Origin: Rhodamnia argentea | Lineage: Eukaryota; Streptophyta; Magnoliopsida; Myrtales; Myrtaceae | Assembly (NCBI RefSeq): GCF_020921035.1 | Contig: NC_063159.1 | Location: 8,720,501-8,784,500, forward strand | Direction of reading: 5' to 3' | DNA length: 64,000 nucleotides | In this document: piece by piece, positions 16,654 through 31,706 of the stretch | Numbering within the stretch: the first letter of the stretch is position 1 | Layout of the letters: every line of letters begins with the position of its first letter | Position numbers and translations under genes: made by a program | Notes under the pieces: model-generated | What the model saw: only the letters and a program-made list of their open reading frames with translations | The model's database searches: none | Told to the model about the DNA's origin: nothing

Positions 16654-19500
16654 TGTCAAGCCCCGACTCTCGAGCTCGCGACATCCCTACCTTACTCGCC
16701 TCGGGTCATGAATGATAGCGTCCCGGATAGGCTATCGACCTATAAAATAATGGCGCATGCGGAACGTGCAAATCTCCCGGACAATCAAAACAGCGGGATA
16801 GAATAGTAGGAAAATTAACACAATCAATTCATCAAAAACAATTTCATTAAACATCCAAAGCGGACGAATCTTAACCCTAATGAGCTACGGTAAATACGTA
16901 CAACCCCATACTTCGAGGCGGCTCACTAGGACCTCAAAAGACACAAGGTCGAGTAAGGTTAATCCTTCGTCTACTCCTAAAAATCTTACCACAATCCTCT
17001 CGATTCAATGCCCACGGCTTTCGTCATTGCCTGAAAAATTGTTAACCACGACGGGGTGAGAAATTAATCTCGGTGAGCCAACGCTTAAGATTGGTTAGGA
17101 TGTTGATTCGCTCGGACACCCTAAAAGGCAATCACATCATCATAGAACAAATATTTCAACCACATGCAAGCTTATCCTCTAGGCCACACGTAATGCAATG
17201 CGGACTCGACTCAACAGTCAACCAATCAAATCAATTCAGCTCACTACAAAGCATCACGACACTTGTATGCACATGACACCACACGTATTCCATTTATTAA
17301 CAGATTCGACCCAAAGGTTTAGCACACTAGTCGGTTGGTGCTCTCCTAGCGAGACCGGGCGTCGTCCCTTACTTCCGGCGACGGCGTCTAATAGTCCATG
17401 TGACTCCGCTCGACCAACCGGAAGACAATGATTGTCGACACGGCATGGAGCTAACGGGAATCCTAAAAAGGCTTCGGCCCATCACAAGCTGCGACCGGCA
17501 AACGTACGGCCAGAAGACAATGATCGACGCGCATCCAGCAACCGGAAGACAATGATTGCCAGGACCGAACGACCGGAAGACAATGATCGTCGGAATTATC
17601 CCATTATGTGACCACTCGGGCACTTCGACAACCAGCCAATTCTTTTCTTGGATTTAGGTCAAATACTCATACTCTCATGTTCAAATACTTGGCCCCAAGG
17701 CCGTTTTCGTGTAAAAACATGCAATTTTAGCTCATACGTGGTCACATGAATGCGCAATTTAAATTGAGTGACAGACCAAGTAATTTGGGGTGATTAACCT
17801 CTAATCGGACCCCCACGGCAATCAACGACCAAACCGGCACTCACGGCCAACAATTCAATAATTCAATTAGTCAATTGCAGCCGGTCAATTATTAATCCCA
17901 ATTTCAATTTCAATTGCGCACTCGTCTCTGACCTATCGCTCGCTCGCGATCAATCAATGCAAACAATCAATTCAATCGATCAATCTAATAATTAGGCATG
18001 AAATCCTAACTAATTAGACTAACTTAACCAATTAGAGCCATTGAACCTAAACCAAATTTCTAACCTAAATCAGCCCTAATCGAGCTATCTAAATATCTAA
18101 TAATCTAATTAAACTAATCCGAACGCAATTAGCGTCCTAACCAAGAGTTAGGGTCTAACTCACAAATTTAACTAGCTCGGGCAATCTCAACTCGAGCGGC
18201 GGCGACACGAACTCGGCCCGGCCCAACAACGATCGACGACTCTTGAAAATTCCTTGGCACGAACTTTGAGACCGGTGTCGAAAATTACTGTTCACCGTCG
18301 GAATTACTATTCACGGCCGGCGACGGTACTATTCACGCCGGTAACTGTTCACGAGTACTGTTCACGAAACATTGTTCACTGATTACTGTTCACCCGGTAC
18401 TGTTTACCGAACACTGTTCACCCGAACACTGTTCACGGCACTGTTCACCCGAACGGAAAATCTTGGCTCCACGCTCGAGACGACGGCGAGGCTGCGATTC
18501 CGGCGGGCTGAGTTGGAGGTCGTGGCTGCGGGGCGGCAACGACGGCTCGGGTGTTTGAGGCTCGGCGGTTCGGGGCGAAGGAGGCTCGGGGAGTGATGGA
18601 CGACGGAGGTGGCTCGCGGGCTCGGGTAGAGGCGTGGAGTCGGGGCTGCAGGGCGCAACCGGAGGGGTTGGCTCCCGGCGGCTGGAGCTCGAGCGGAAGA
18701 GAGAGAGGAGACGTCGGGGTTTAGCTCAGCCGTTGGAGGAGGACTCGATGGCCGCTCGTGGGGGTGGACGGTGGTGACAGCGACGACGGGTGAGGAGCTC
18801 GAGCTCGAGCAGCGGCACGACGGTTGGTGATTGTAAGCCGAGGCGATGGTCGGGCGTCGACTGCCGAACGACCAGGAAGGAAGAAGATGAAGAAGAAGAA
18901 GACCGAAACAGGAGGAGGTAAGGGCTTGTCGCGCACGAGGAAAGAGGAAGGAGAAGGAAGAAGGAGGAAAAGTCAAGTGGGGGAGGGGTCTGATCACATG
19001 GCAGAAAAAGGAAAAAGGGGGAAAGAAAGAGAGAGAGGGGGAGAGAGAGAGAGAGAGAGAGAGAGCACGTGGGAGGTGGGGGAGGAAAAAGGAAGAGAGA
19101 GAAGATGATGGTGATGAGTTGGTGGGAGATGGATGGGATGGAGGACAAGTGGGGCTCACTTGGGGGTTTAAATAATTTTGTCTCTAGCAAATAATTTAGG
19201 GACAAAAGAGTGATTCAATAAATCAGGACTAATCGGATTTTTGGCTTAACCGATTGGGACAGAAATTGGATTTTCACGGGCTAGGTTTCTGTCCGGAAAA
19301 TTGTAGGCGCGAGGATTAAAAATCCTAAGTCGTGGCGACCACGATTTCGAGACCCAATCGAAACCGAACAAAATTTCAGGACTTGTCCAAATTCGTCTCT
19401 TTCGTCCTTTCGATCCAAAATTTGCACCGACTAAAATTCAATTTTCTTCCCTTTTATTAAATTCGGGCAAATTTACAAACTTCGAATTTCCCGAGCGTCG
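16654..19500 (-). repeat. 5' LTR of the chromovirus
   Basis: About 2.85 kb, paired with 9017-11847. In minus orientation it ends with CTTGACA at 16654, giving a proper CA terminus. The other end, at 19500, reads CGACGCTC rather than TGACGCTC, a one-base change of the terminal dinucleotide. The GA-rich interior at 19020-19070 is expanded relative to the other LTR. Confidence 0.88.
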
Positions 19501-19511
19501 GAAAATCGGTC

Positions 19512-20240
19512 TTGGGTAACAACGAACCAAAACATCCATTTGGACATTAAATTTACGTAGTTCGATCCGAATGTTGAAACATACGCCTAATAAGAGAGCA
19601 GCACAGAATTCTACTATAGAAACAAGCGATATAATGGATATCATAATTACTCGAGTACTCAAATACTCTCTCGGTATTTGCTAGTCCCTTAATTATATCC
19701 AATAACTTACTCAGTATTTAGCCTCTCATAATTCCTAGTAAAACTTCACAAAAGGAAATATATAAATTCTAATCACAAGAATTTAACTGGTTAATATGTA
19801 TAATTGTAACAAGCAAATCCTCCCGAAAAGAACTCTACACAATTCTCCTCAATGCAGTCTGGGAGTTCTCAGACTTCTTCACACTTCTTCTTTTATAGAC
19901 GAAAGGAAAGCCGAAGGTTAAGAGGAATGCCCACATCACCATTCACTGGCCATCATTGCACCTCATCTTCGCTTTCTAGCTCTTTTTCCTATACAATGAA
20001 TGCATTTCATACAAGAAAACAAAAGTCAAGAAAGAGGGCAACATCTTCTGGACGTTCAAAGAAGATGATTTCCTTGGACTTTCCTTATTCATTTTTCATG
20101 TTCACATGGCCTTTTGCATGGAAGACAAGAGAAAAAGAAGGGAATGCGTTTAATGCAAAGTGGGACACCGTCCTCTTTCATCCATTGCAGTTGCGAGCGT
20201 CTCTTCAGCCGCATTCTTTGTTATCGTGTTTATTCGACAG
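19512..20240 (-). mobile_element. Copia-like solo LTR (block A copy)
   Basis: Homologous to 44685-45454 in block B. In B its minus-strand start is TGTTATAATATG immediately after a GGGAG purine tract, as at the 3' LTR of many plant copia elements. A TATAAAAG box on the minus strand (about 19890-19897) sits where an LTR promoter would. No internal retroelement genes lie beside it. Present in both blocks, it predates the duplication; the chromovirus later inserted at its edge. Confidence 0.5.
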
Positions 20241-20254
20241 GCTCAAACTCGATT

Positions 20255-21490
20255 ATAGGACGGTCAATTTTGCCATGAACCTTTCAATTTTAAATATTTT
20301 GATAACTTACCAAATTTTTTTTTTGTCATAATAACTTGCCAATTTAGTTTTAAACCTTTTACAAATTTACCAATTTGATGACTTGTCAATTTATTCATTT
20401 CATTATGACAAAAAAAAAAAAGTATTCATTCCAATCCATTTTAGCGTGAAATAACTAGTGTGAACATTGGCCGACCGTCAATCATGTGACATGATGTAGT
20501 CAACGCTTACGTGGATTTTTTTTTTTTTTAGCTTTTTTTTTTTCCCCTTTGGCTTGTGGCTGGTACCCAGCCATGGCCGGCAACCAACCACAAAGGAAGG
20601 GCTTGATCGAGTAACCAAAGGGAAATACAATGGGAAAAATGTTTTTTTTTTTTAGAAAATGAAAAAATTATCCATGTAAACATCGACCACATCACGTAGG
20701 ATGGTCGGCGGCCAATCGATATTCATGTCAGCAATTTCTAATCAAAATTAATTGAAATGGTTAATTAACAAGTCTTTCGGAAGGGACGAAGTGTCAAAAA
20801 AGTCATAAATCTATTGCATTAGTACCAATTAAGTCCTAAACCTTTTTTTTGTTCCAATTCAATTCTAAGTTTTTGCATTTGTGACAATTCAGTCCTAAAC
20901 TTTTTATTGGTGCCGATTCAGTCATAAATCTTTTGCAATTGTGCCAATTTAGTCTTAAATCTTTTGTGTTTATGCCAATTGAGTTAATACGACCAATTTT
21001 GATCGAAAATTGCTGACGTAGACGTCAATTGTCCTACGTGGCATGACTAACATTGACTTGGATATTTTTTTCATATTATTCTAATATTTTAAATAATTTT
21101 TTAAGCATTTTTTTATTTTTTAAAAAATTATTTAAAATATTAAAAAAATATCCACGTTAGTACCAGCCGTGCCACATAGGACAATTGACGTCCATGCCAG
21201 CGATTTTCAGCAAAAATTGGTCTAATTAACTCGATTAGCATAAATACGCAAGATTTATGCCTAAATTGACATCAATTCAAAAGGTTTAGGATTAAATTGG
21301 CACAAAAAAAAAAGTTTATGACTGAATTAGCACTAATGCAATAAGTTTAAAACTTTTTTAACACTTTTCCCCTTTCACAAGGTTTCAAACCCAATTGATC
21401 AACTTCGAAAAATTTAGGACTAAATTGGTCCAATTAAAAGGTTTAAAATTGAATTGACTAATAATTCTATAACTTTTTGGACAAGTATCC
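20255..21490. repeat. Long palindromic element built of about 30-bp subrepeats (block A)
   Basis: The two halves are inverted copies around an AT-rich centre near 21110, where TTTAAATAATTTTTTAAGC faces its complement. Each arm consists of tandem, degenerate copies of a unit like CCAATTTAGTCCTAAACC(T)TTTTG. Near the centre both arms carry GACGTCAATTGTCCTA. No coding potential. This is a large non-autonomous fold-back or MITE-like structure, repeated at 46110-47340 in block B. Confidence 0.65.
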
Positions 21491-21869
21491 CAACCATATC
21501 GGTGTAAACCGAAAAATAGGCAAGTCTAATTTTTTTTTTTTTTTTGGTTGGTTGAAGGACAAGTCTATTTTATTTTATTTTTTTGGTCGAAGGACAAGTC
21601 TAATTTTTTTTTTTTTTTTTGGTCAAAAGGGACAAGTCTAATTAAGTTGCTCCTTTTTTGGATTTCGCTCGGGTAAGTCCACTTAGGCCCGTTCAAACTC
21701 TACCATTTTCAGTGTGTGTGTGTCTATATATAAAGTCATATCTTTTCCAATCACGGATGTGTCCTAGATCAGAACTTTAAATCGATGATTACAATTTTTC
21801 ACTACCCCCACTGCATACGCACGTTATCACGCTTGAATCAAGCCGATGACGTGAAGAGCTTACTTCTTA

Positions 21870-22560
21870 AAAGGCCCAACACTCAAAAAACCTCTAACTT
21901 TAGCATTTATGGCAATTATAATTAAAATCATTTTTTGTCTCATAAAAAACCTATTACATTGATGTCAATTCAGTCTTAAACCTTTTTTTAATGAAAATTC
22001 AGTCATAAACCTTTTACATTGTTGTCAATCCAGTCCTAAGCCAATACAATATGTTATGACTTTTTTGACATTTATCTTTCTTTTTCGTTGCTTGCTTCCC
22101 TACATATTGTCGGGAGATACGGAATCACTCAAGACGGTACATTTCGTATTCTCTTCAAGAGTCAATAGCCCAAAGAATCTCTACACATGAAGATTTTTGG
22201 ATGAACGATCTAAAATCTCATCATCTCTAGAACCTACTATTTCTAAATTTCGAAGATTCATTGATAAGTTCGGCGAGAAAATTTGAGCCGTGTAAGATTA
22301 AGTAACGGTAATTATGGACGGAAAGTTGACAGTGGTAGAATTGGGATACAAGCAAAAGTTTTGGGTTTTTTATGAGACAAAAAAAAATTTCGAATATAAT
22401 TGAAATATATGCTAAAGTTGAGGATTTTTTTAGATATATTAGATTGGTAGAATTGAGACAAAAGTAAAAGTTTAGGGTTTTTTATGAGACCAAAAAAAAA
22501 ATTGGATATAATTGTCATAAATGCTAAAGTTTAAGTTTTTTTGGGTATTAGGCCCTTATT
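21870..22560. repeat. Inverted-repeat element (block A copy)
   Basis: The left end has GGCCCAACACTCAAAAAACC then CTTTAGCATTTATGGCAATT. The right end, read in reverse, has GGCCTAATACCCAAAAAAAC then CTTTAGCATTTATGACAATT. The inverted ends are about 55 bases long. The interior has GTAGAATTGGGA and GTAGAATTGAGA repeats. The block B copy (48215-49210) is about 300 bases longer, so one copy changed by deletion or slippage after the duplication. Confidence 0.6.
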
Positions 22561-22811
22561 AAAAAGTTAAAAGTTGCAGGATTTTTATTTTTATTTTTTC
22601 TCCAAAGTTCTTTACTACCACATAAAAAAAATAATTAAAGTTTCAGTGCAAATCAGAGAATTTTCTAATGATTAGATTTTTTTTTATTAGAATCTTCTAA
22701 TGACGAGAATTTTCTAATGATGGGAATTTTTTTTTTAGTTGGGATGGGAATTCAATTGGCCACTTTGACCACCTTCTTCTTTTTTTCCAAAGAAGTTAGA
22801 ATAAAAATTTC

Positions 22812-22887
22812 ACCGATGACACAACGGCACACGTAAGCATACATACAGATGACACAATGGCACACGTAAGCATACAACGGCACACGT
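22812..22887 (+). promoter_or_regulatory. ACGGCACACGTAAGC repeats upstream of copy 3
   Basis: Two full repeats and one partial repeat of a roughly 33-base unit containing GATGACACAACGG and CACACGTAAGC. The ACGT core is of the type bound by plant bZIP factors. In copy 6 three units lie within 110-205 bases of the start codon. Here most units are pushed about 1.4 kb upstream by the TIR element at 22888, while one to two units remain near 24157-24202. Confidence 0.5.
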
Positions 22888-23946
22888 CGAGAAAATATTG
22901 GCAACAGACCAGGTATTGCTGATCTGGTCTCCATGTCCACCCATCATGCCACATGTGTCTGGAACGGGCCCCACCAGTCAGAAAAATTAAAAAAACTCCT
23001 CTCTCTCTCCCCTCACGGTCACGGTCACCGTCTCCCTCCCTCTCTTTCTCTCTCTTCAGCCTCCTCTCTGTCTCGTCCGCCTGACTCTTTCTTCTCTGAC
23101 CTCGAGCCCGAGCCTCCGCCTTTGTCGGCCGCCGTGAAGAGCACGATCGGAGTCTCCGGAAACGGGCGCGCCAGTTGTCGATCTTACAGCTGCCTCGCCC
23201 GTGGCCAGCGAACCCAAATTCGAGCTCAAGCGGCCATGGCCGCGAGTCGCAAGTCGAGATCGAGCAGCCACGGCAGAGGCATCCTTGTCGGTTCGTGGCC
23301 ATGGCCGCCAGATGTCGGGCTTGCAGCATGCTCGCTCGTGGCTTGTCGAACTCCAGAGTGACGGGCTTCGGCTTCTCCTTGAGCGGCTCGAAGGGCGAGA
23401 GGTGGCTGAGGACGCCGCCCTTCACGTTCGGATCCGGATCCTCGGGCCACCGGTACACCAACCGCGCCAAGTCTCCGGCGCCGTTGCCCGAGTTGCCTCC
23501 CAAGAGATCGGAAGGTGCAGCTCCGGCCAGGGACACCGACGGCCGAATCGGAAAAGCCAGCTCCTCGACCAAATCAAGCACTTGCCCAAGAAACTGCCGA
23601 GGTTGGAGAAGAAAGGGGTCGGGCGGACGAGAGAGAGAGAGAGAGGGAGAGAGGAGGGTGAAGAGAGAGAAAGAGACGCGGGGGGAAGAGACGGAGACCG
23701 TGACCGTGAGAGGAGAGAGGAGTTTTTCCTTTTTCTGGCTGGTGGGGCCCGTTTCAGACAAGTGTGGCATGATGGGTGGACATGGGGACCACATCAGCAA
23801 TATCTGATCTGTAGCCAATATTTTCTCGGCACACGTAAGCATACGCGCAGATGACACCGACGGCCGAATCGGAAAAGCCAGCTCCTCGACCAAATCAAGC
23901 ACTTGCCCAAGAAACTGCCGAGGTTGGAGAAGAAAGGGGTCGGGCG

Positions 23947-23981
<35 letters not shown>

Positions 23982-24156
23982 GAGGGTGAAGAGAGAGAAA
24001 GAGGCGCGGGGGGAAGAGACGGAGACCGTGACCGTGAGAGGAGAGAGGAGTTTTTTCTTTTTCTGGCTGGTGGGGCCCGTTTCAGACAAGTGTGGCATGA
24101 TGGGTGGACATGGGGACCACATCAGCAATATCTGGTCTGTAGCCAATATTTTCTCG
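22888..24156. mobile_element. Gene-capturing TIR element (Pack-type) in the copy 3 promoter
   Basis: Terminal inverted repeats exceed 100 bases. The left end starts CGAGAAAATATTGGC and the right ends at 23828 and 24156 close with GCCAATATTTTCTCG. The repeat GCACACGT directly flanks both sides (22880-22887, 23829-23836, 24157-24164). The interior is GC-rich and contains a piece of a plastid acetyl-CoA carboxylase alpha gene on the minus strand. The right half is duplicated in tandem with a period of about 321-328 bases. Block B has no such insertion. Long TIRs plus captured gene sequence fit a Pack-MULE-like or Pack-hAT-like element; the 8-bp repeat favours hAT, but it lies inside a pre-existing promoter repeat. 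Confidence 0.7.
23338..23455 (-). pseudogene. Captured fragment of plastid acetyl-CoA carboxylase carboxyltransferase alpha
   Basis: Minus-strand translation gives WPEDPDPNVKGGVLSHLSPF, then LKEKPKPVTLEFDKP. This matches what I recall of the region just after the transit peptide in plant carboxyltransferase alpha (accA/CAC3), which has the pattern DPNVKGGVL, then KPVTL(D/E)F.KP. Upstream on the same frame (up to about 23535) is a Ser/Ala/Gly-rich stretch that could be transit peptide. Downstream the match stops and unrelated GC-rich sequence follows, so only an early exon piece was taken. It is not a functional gene. Confidence 0.65.
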
Positions 24157-24180
24157 GCACACGTAAGCATACGCGCAGAT
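23532..24180. repeat. Tandem duplication of the right half of the TIR element
   Basis: The segment from about 23532 to 23852 is repeated from about 23853 to 24180 with few changes apart from a (GA)n length difference. It includes the right TIR, one GCACACGT flank and GCATACGCGCAGATGACAC. The duplication therefore joined flanking promoter DNA to internal element DNA, as expected from template slippage or unequal exchange between promoter repeats. Confidence 0.75.
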
Positions 24181-24233
24181 GACACAACGGCACACGTAAG
24201 CAACGTTTGTATACTTCATCTCATCATCTCTTC

Positions 24234-24240
24234 TATAAAT
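24234..24240 (+). promoter_or_regulatory. TATA box of copy 3
   Basis: TATAAAT, 69 bases before the ATG at 24303. The equivalent site in copy 6 reads TATAGAT. Confidence 0.7.
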
Positions 24241-24302
24241 ACACGGGCACTACTTGGCTATGTTTGTCACTAACCATATACGAGTATTGAAGGAGAGAGA
24301 GA

Positions 24303-25812
<1,510 letters not shown>

Positions 25813-25980
25813 GTCGGCTTTCTGTACTTTTTGGTCGGCATAATCTTTTTTCTTCTCGTGTTTTCGAAGTAGATGTGTCTCTTGTAACGATTCTATTGTT
25901 GTGGTTCTTTCTACCGAGTCATCGCCTTCAATAAAACTGGTTTGAGATACCAAATTGTTATGACTACTGCTCCTTTTCAG

Positions 25981-26047
25981 TGGTTCGCCGTGCTTGTTTT
26001 CCGGTAGCTATGTAGGCAAACAGGTGATTGGAGTTTCTCGCCAATGA
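25981..26047 (+). pseudogene. Terminal-exon stub after copy 3
   Basis: About 170 bases past the stop of copy 3, a second, decayed version of the last 20 codons appears (TTTTCCGGTAGC, GGCAAACAGGTGATTGGAG, TTTCTCGCCAATGAGTCGCTT). It matches the exon 5 end and the first bases of the 3' region of a different paralog, closest to [10 protein letters not shown] of copy 1. A twin is at 51281-51346, so it predates the A/B duplication. Probably left by unequal crossing over. Confidence 0.65.
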
Positions 26048-26399
26048 GTCGCTTACTGTACTTTTCGATGCACATGATCTCTCATGCTTTAGGAAAACAA
26101 CATATACATGTGGTTCGGGTGGGTGTCTGCTCCTACGGGAGAGATCAACAGGATGATTCAATTATAGCCGGCGAAGACAATATCATAACCGCTCAATTAA
26201 AATCACTCATAAGTGTTTTCAGATCCTAAAATGAATCTAAAATCACAAGAATTAATCATAGTAAAGAAGTTAAGCACACTCATTATGCGCACCTGATGCC
26301 ATTTCTCTATATGAGAGGGCCTTCTGTGTCCTCTACAATAGACAAGGCATAAGCAACACTATTAGAAGTTGCGCTATCTGCATAACTATACCTTTTGTG

Positions 26400-27650
26400 G
26401 TTCTCTAATCCTCTGCAATCTAGATGGGTCGTTGCGGAATACGGCGTCCCTATGAGCTCCATCTCCTAACCAGTGCTATCCTCTACTCTAGGATGACTCG
26501 TGCCCTCACCGGCACCGCCCAGGACCTCATCGATATTGACTACATGCCCGTGTCATCTGCGAAGCATCCGCTCGAAACTCCACCTATCCCTCGGTACCAT
26601 GACCCGTTTTCACTACATATGTCTCCTTGCTACTCGAGAGCCTCATTGATTCATCCAAGGTGCCATTTCTTTCGATGATGAATATGGGCGATTTAGGATC
26701 TCAAGTCCGAACACCACAGCCCTGTAAACTTTCCCCTTTGGTGCATAGACTAGGAATACGCACAATTCTGCCTCCCCGACATGGACATAAACAGGGCATC
26801 CAAACACTCTCGGGCTCGAGTAATCAGCAGATTCACCGGTTCACGCTTCCTCTAGAATTCGGTAAGACAAGGACAAATGCTAGAGATTTGTTAATCTAGT
26901 GATATGCCGAGTTGACTGCCTCAGCCTCGAAATCTTGTGACAAACTTTTGGTCAAGGGCAAATATTAGGTTCTCTCAAGCAAAGTCTTGTTCTACAAATT
27001 CATTTTCTGTGGCGCTTCGAGGCACAGTGCCATGGCTGTCTATTCTGTTTTGTCTACATAACTTATCAAACTCACGAGAACAGAACTCTTAGCCTGATAT
27101 CCATTCTTGATCGGATGCCTCTTCATCCACACTTTTCAGATCATTAATGACTTCATTAAACTCACGTAGGTGATCCCGGATGAAAGTGAAGGAACGTTGT
27201 GTCAGGAAAAGTTTCTTCGACAGCGATCCCGACATATACAGCGCTTCAAGTTTCATCCAAACCACAGCTGCACTCGTCTCAATTTGTCTGCCTTTTCTGC
27301 AGTTTTCATAATCTTGGATGACTGCTCTCAACACTCTCCATGTTTCTCGCAATTTCACATATTGAAGCGCATTTACTAGACAAACCAGACCAAACTCAAC
27401 GACAGAACACTTGCATTGTTAAAACTTATGAGCACTTCTTCGGCATCAACGTCGACTTCATCTTGAATAAGGAAAAAGAAGTCTTCTGTGAAACTAATTT
27501 CGTTTTCTGCATCATCCTCGATCCTGTTGCCAAGAGTCCACATTGGACTTTCCTAATATGGCCCGAGTTTTCTCGCAATTCAATTATGAATCGAATTTCA
27601 AATCATAGCAGAATTACTTCGAGTCACAATCGACATAAAGTGTGATATCC
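26400..27650 (-). mobile_element. Ty1/copia relic (gag and integrase fragments)
   Basis: On the minus strand, 27358-27089 encodes a gag-like segment with AAVVWMKLEALYMS and LREFNEVINDLKS, typical of copia UBN2-type gag. Nearer 26890-26650 a frame with RVFGCPVYVHVGEAEL and VYAPKGKVYRA resembles the end of a copia integrase. The pieces are in the correct order (gag, then integrase) but most of the element is missing and stops are frequent. The part up to about 27117 is also in block B (51700-52404), so decay began before the duplication. Confidence 0.65.
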
Positions 27651-28410
27651 GTATTGTCCGTTTTGATCCGTCCTATACCGAACCTCACGGTTTTGTACAG
27701 ATGAGCACTTTCTAGGAAGTTACCCATCTTTGGCAGTACCCCGAGCTGAGCACGCTTAACTTCAGAGTTCTAAGGCTAAGTATTGGCTTAGTTTCGCTCT
27801 CTCTCTATTAAGTGCATAGTTCGATTCATTTCTTCCCCCTACGCCATCCCATAAGCTTGACGGGAGTCACTCCTTATTTAGGCCCTCTAGCCCTAGCGAC
27901 CACTCCCCGCCCTCGTTGAACCAGATTGTTCTAGGCTCACCGGTCGGACGAGATCGTTATAGGCCCACCAACTTCTGCTTGTCTCCGAGCCATACACCTA
28001 ATAGAAGGGGTCGTGCTCTGACACCATATTGTAACATCCAAGATTAACTCACTCAAAGTGTTATCCACTTGACTCGTCACATATCGAGCCTCGTGATTTT
28101 TTCCTTTTGGCATACATGTGGTCACCGAGAATTCTCGGGCCCATCTTCGTAGTGCTCCCACTTTAGAGTTCTAAAATTAAGTATCGCTCATACGTCAAAA
28201 GGATTCTCTATGAGTTAACTTTTATTTCGCATATATATCCCAGACATAGTCTTCCCCCAATCGATGGGCAATTCGATTCATTCTCGTTCCCTCCACCGTT
28301 CTAAAAGCGTGTCATGGGTTGCTCCTTACCCAAGCCCTCTGGCCTCGGCGGCGATCACTCTCCATCCATGTCGGATCGGATAGTCACATAAACTTCCCCG
28401 CTTTCCTCTT
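27641..28410 (-). mobile_element. Cassandra-like TRIM with 5S rRNA-derived LTRs (degenerate)
   Basis: Two related segments, starting TGTGATATCC at 27641 and TGTAACATCC at 28030, look like divergent LTRs. They share TTCGATTCATT and a segment with GGCCCTCT.GCC. Each holds a reverse-complement 5S rRNA-like patch: 27709-27771 has GCACGCTTAACTTCAGAGTTCT and TTACCCATC, and 28129-28171 is a poorer version. On the minus strand TGGTGTCAGAGC (28026-28015), three bases inside the second segment, is a tRNA-Met primer-binding site. LTRs carrying 5S rRNA sequence and almost no interior are the signature of Cassandra elements. Confidence 0.6.

Positions 28411-31706
<3,296 letters not shown>

Larger units (their letters stand above)
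9017..19500 (-). mobile_element. Ty3/gypsy chromovirus-type LTR retrotransposon, degenerate (about 10.5 kb)
   Basis: A full-length but inactive element read on the minus strand. The order is 5' LTR (19500 to 16654), primer-binding site for initiator tRNA-Met, gag, protease, reverse transcriptase with RNase H, integrase, a chromodomain-like tail, polypurine tract, and 3' LTR (11847 to 9017). The domain order is that of Metaviridae, and the C-terminal chromodomain plus LTRs of about 2.8 kb point to the Tekay/Del chromovirus lineage. Several stops and frameshifts interrupt the polyprotein. The two LTRs differ at about 11 positions in the first 240 bases compared by eye. It is absent from block B. 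Confidence 0.9.

Noticed and set aside
22796..23902. A 368-codon minus-strand open frame as a real gene
   Set aside because: It spans both ends of the TIR element and its tandem duplication and mixes transposon end sequence with the captured gene fragment. It is a composite without its own family.
23175..24273. Plus-strand open frames of 140-217 codons around the TIR element
   Set aside because: They are antisense to the captured fragment or run through (GA)n repeats, and no family resemblance was seen.
27709..27771. A 5S rRNA gene on the minus strand
   Set aside because: Only about half of a 5S sequence is recognisable, with many changes, and it sits inside an LTR-like segment with a tRNA-Met primer site. 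A Cassandra-type LTR explains it better.
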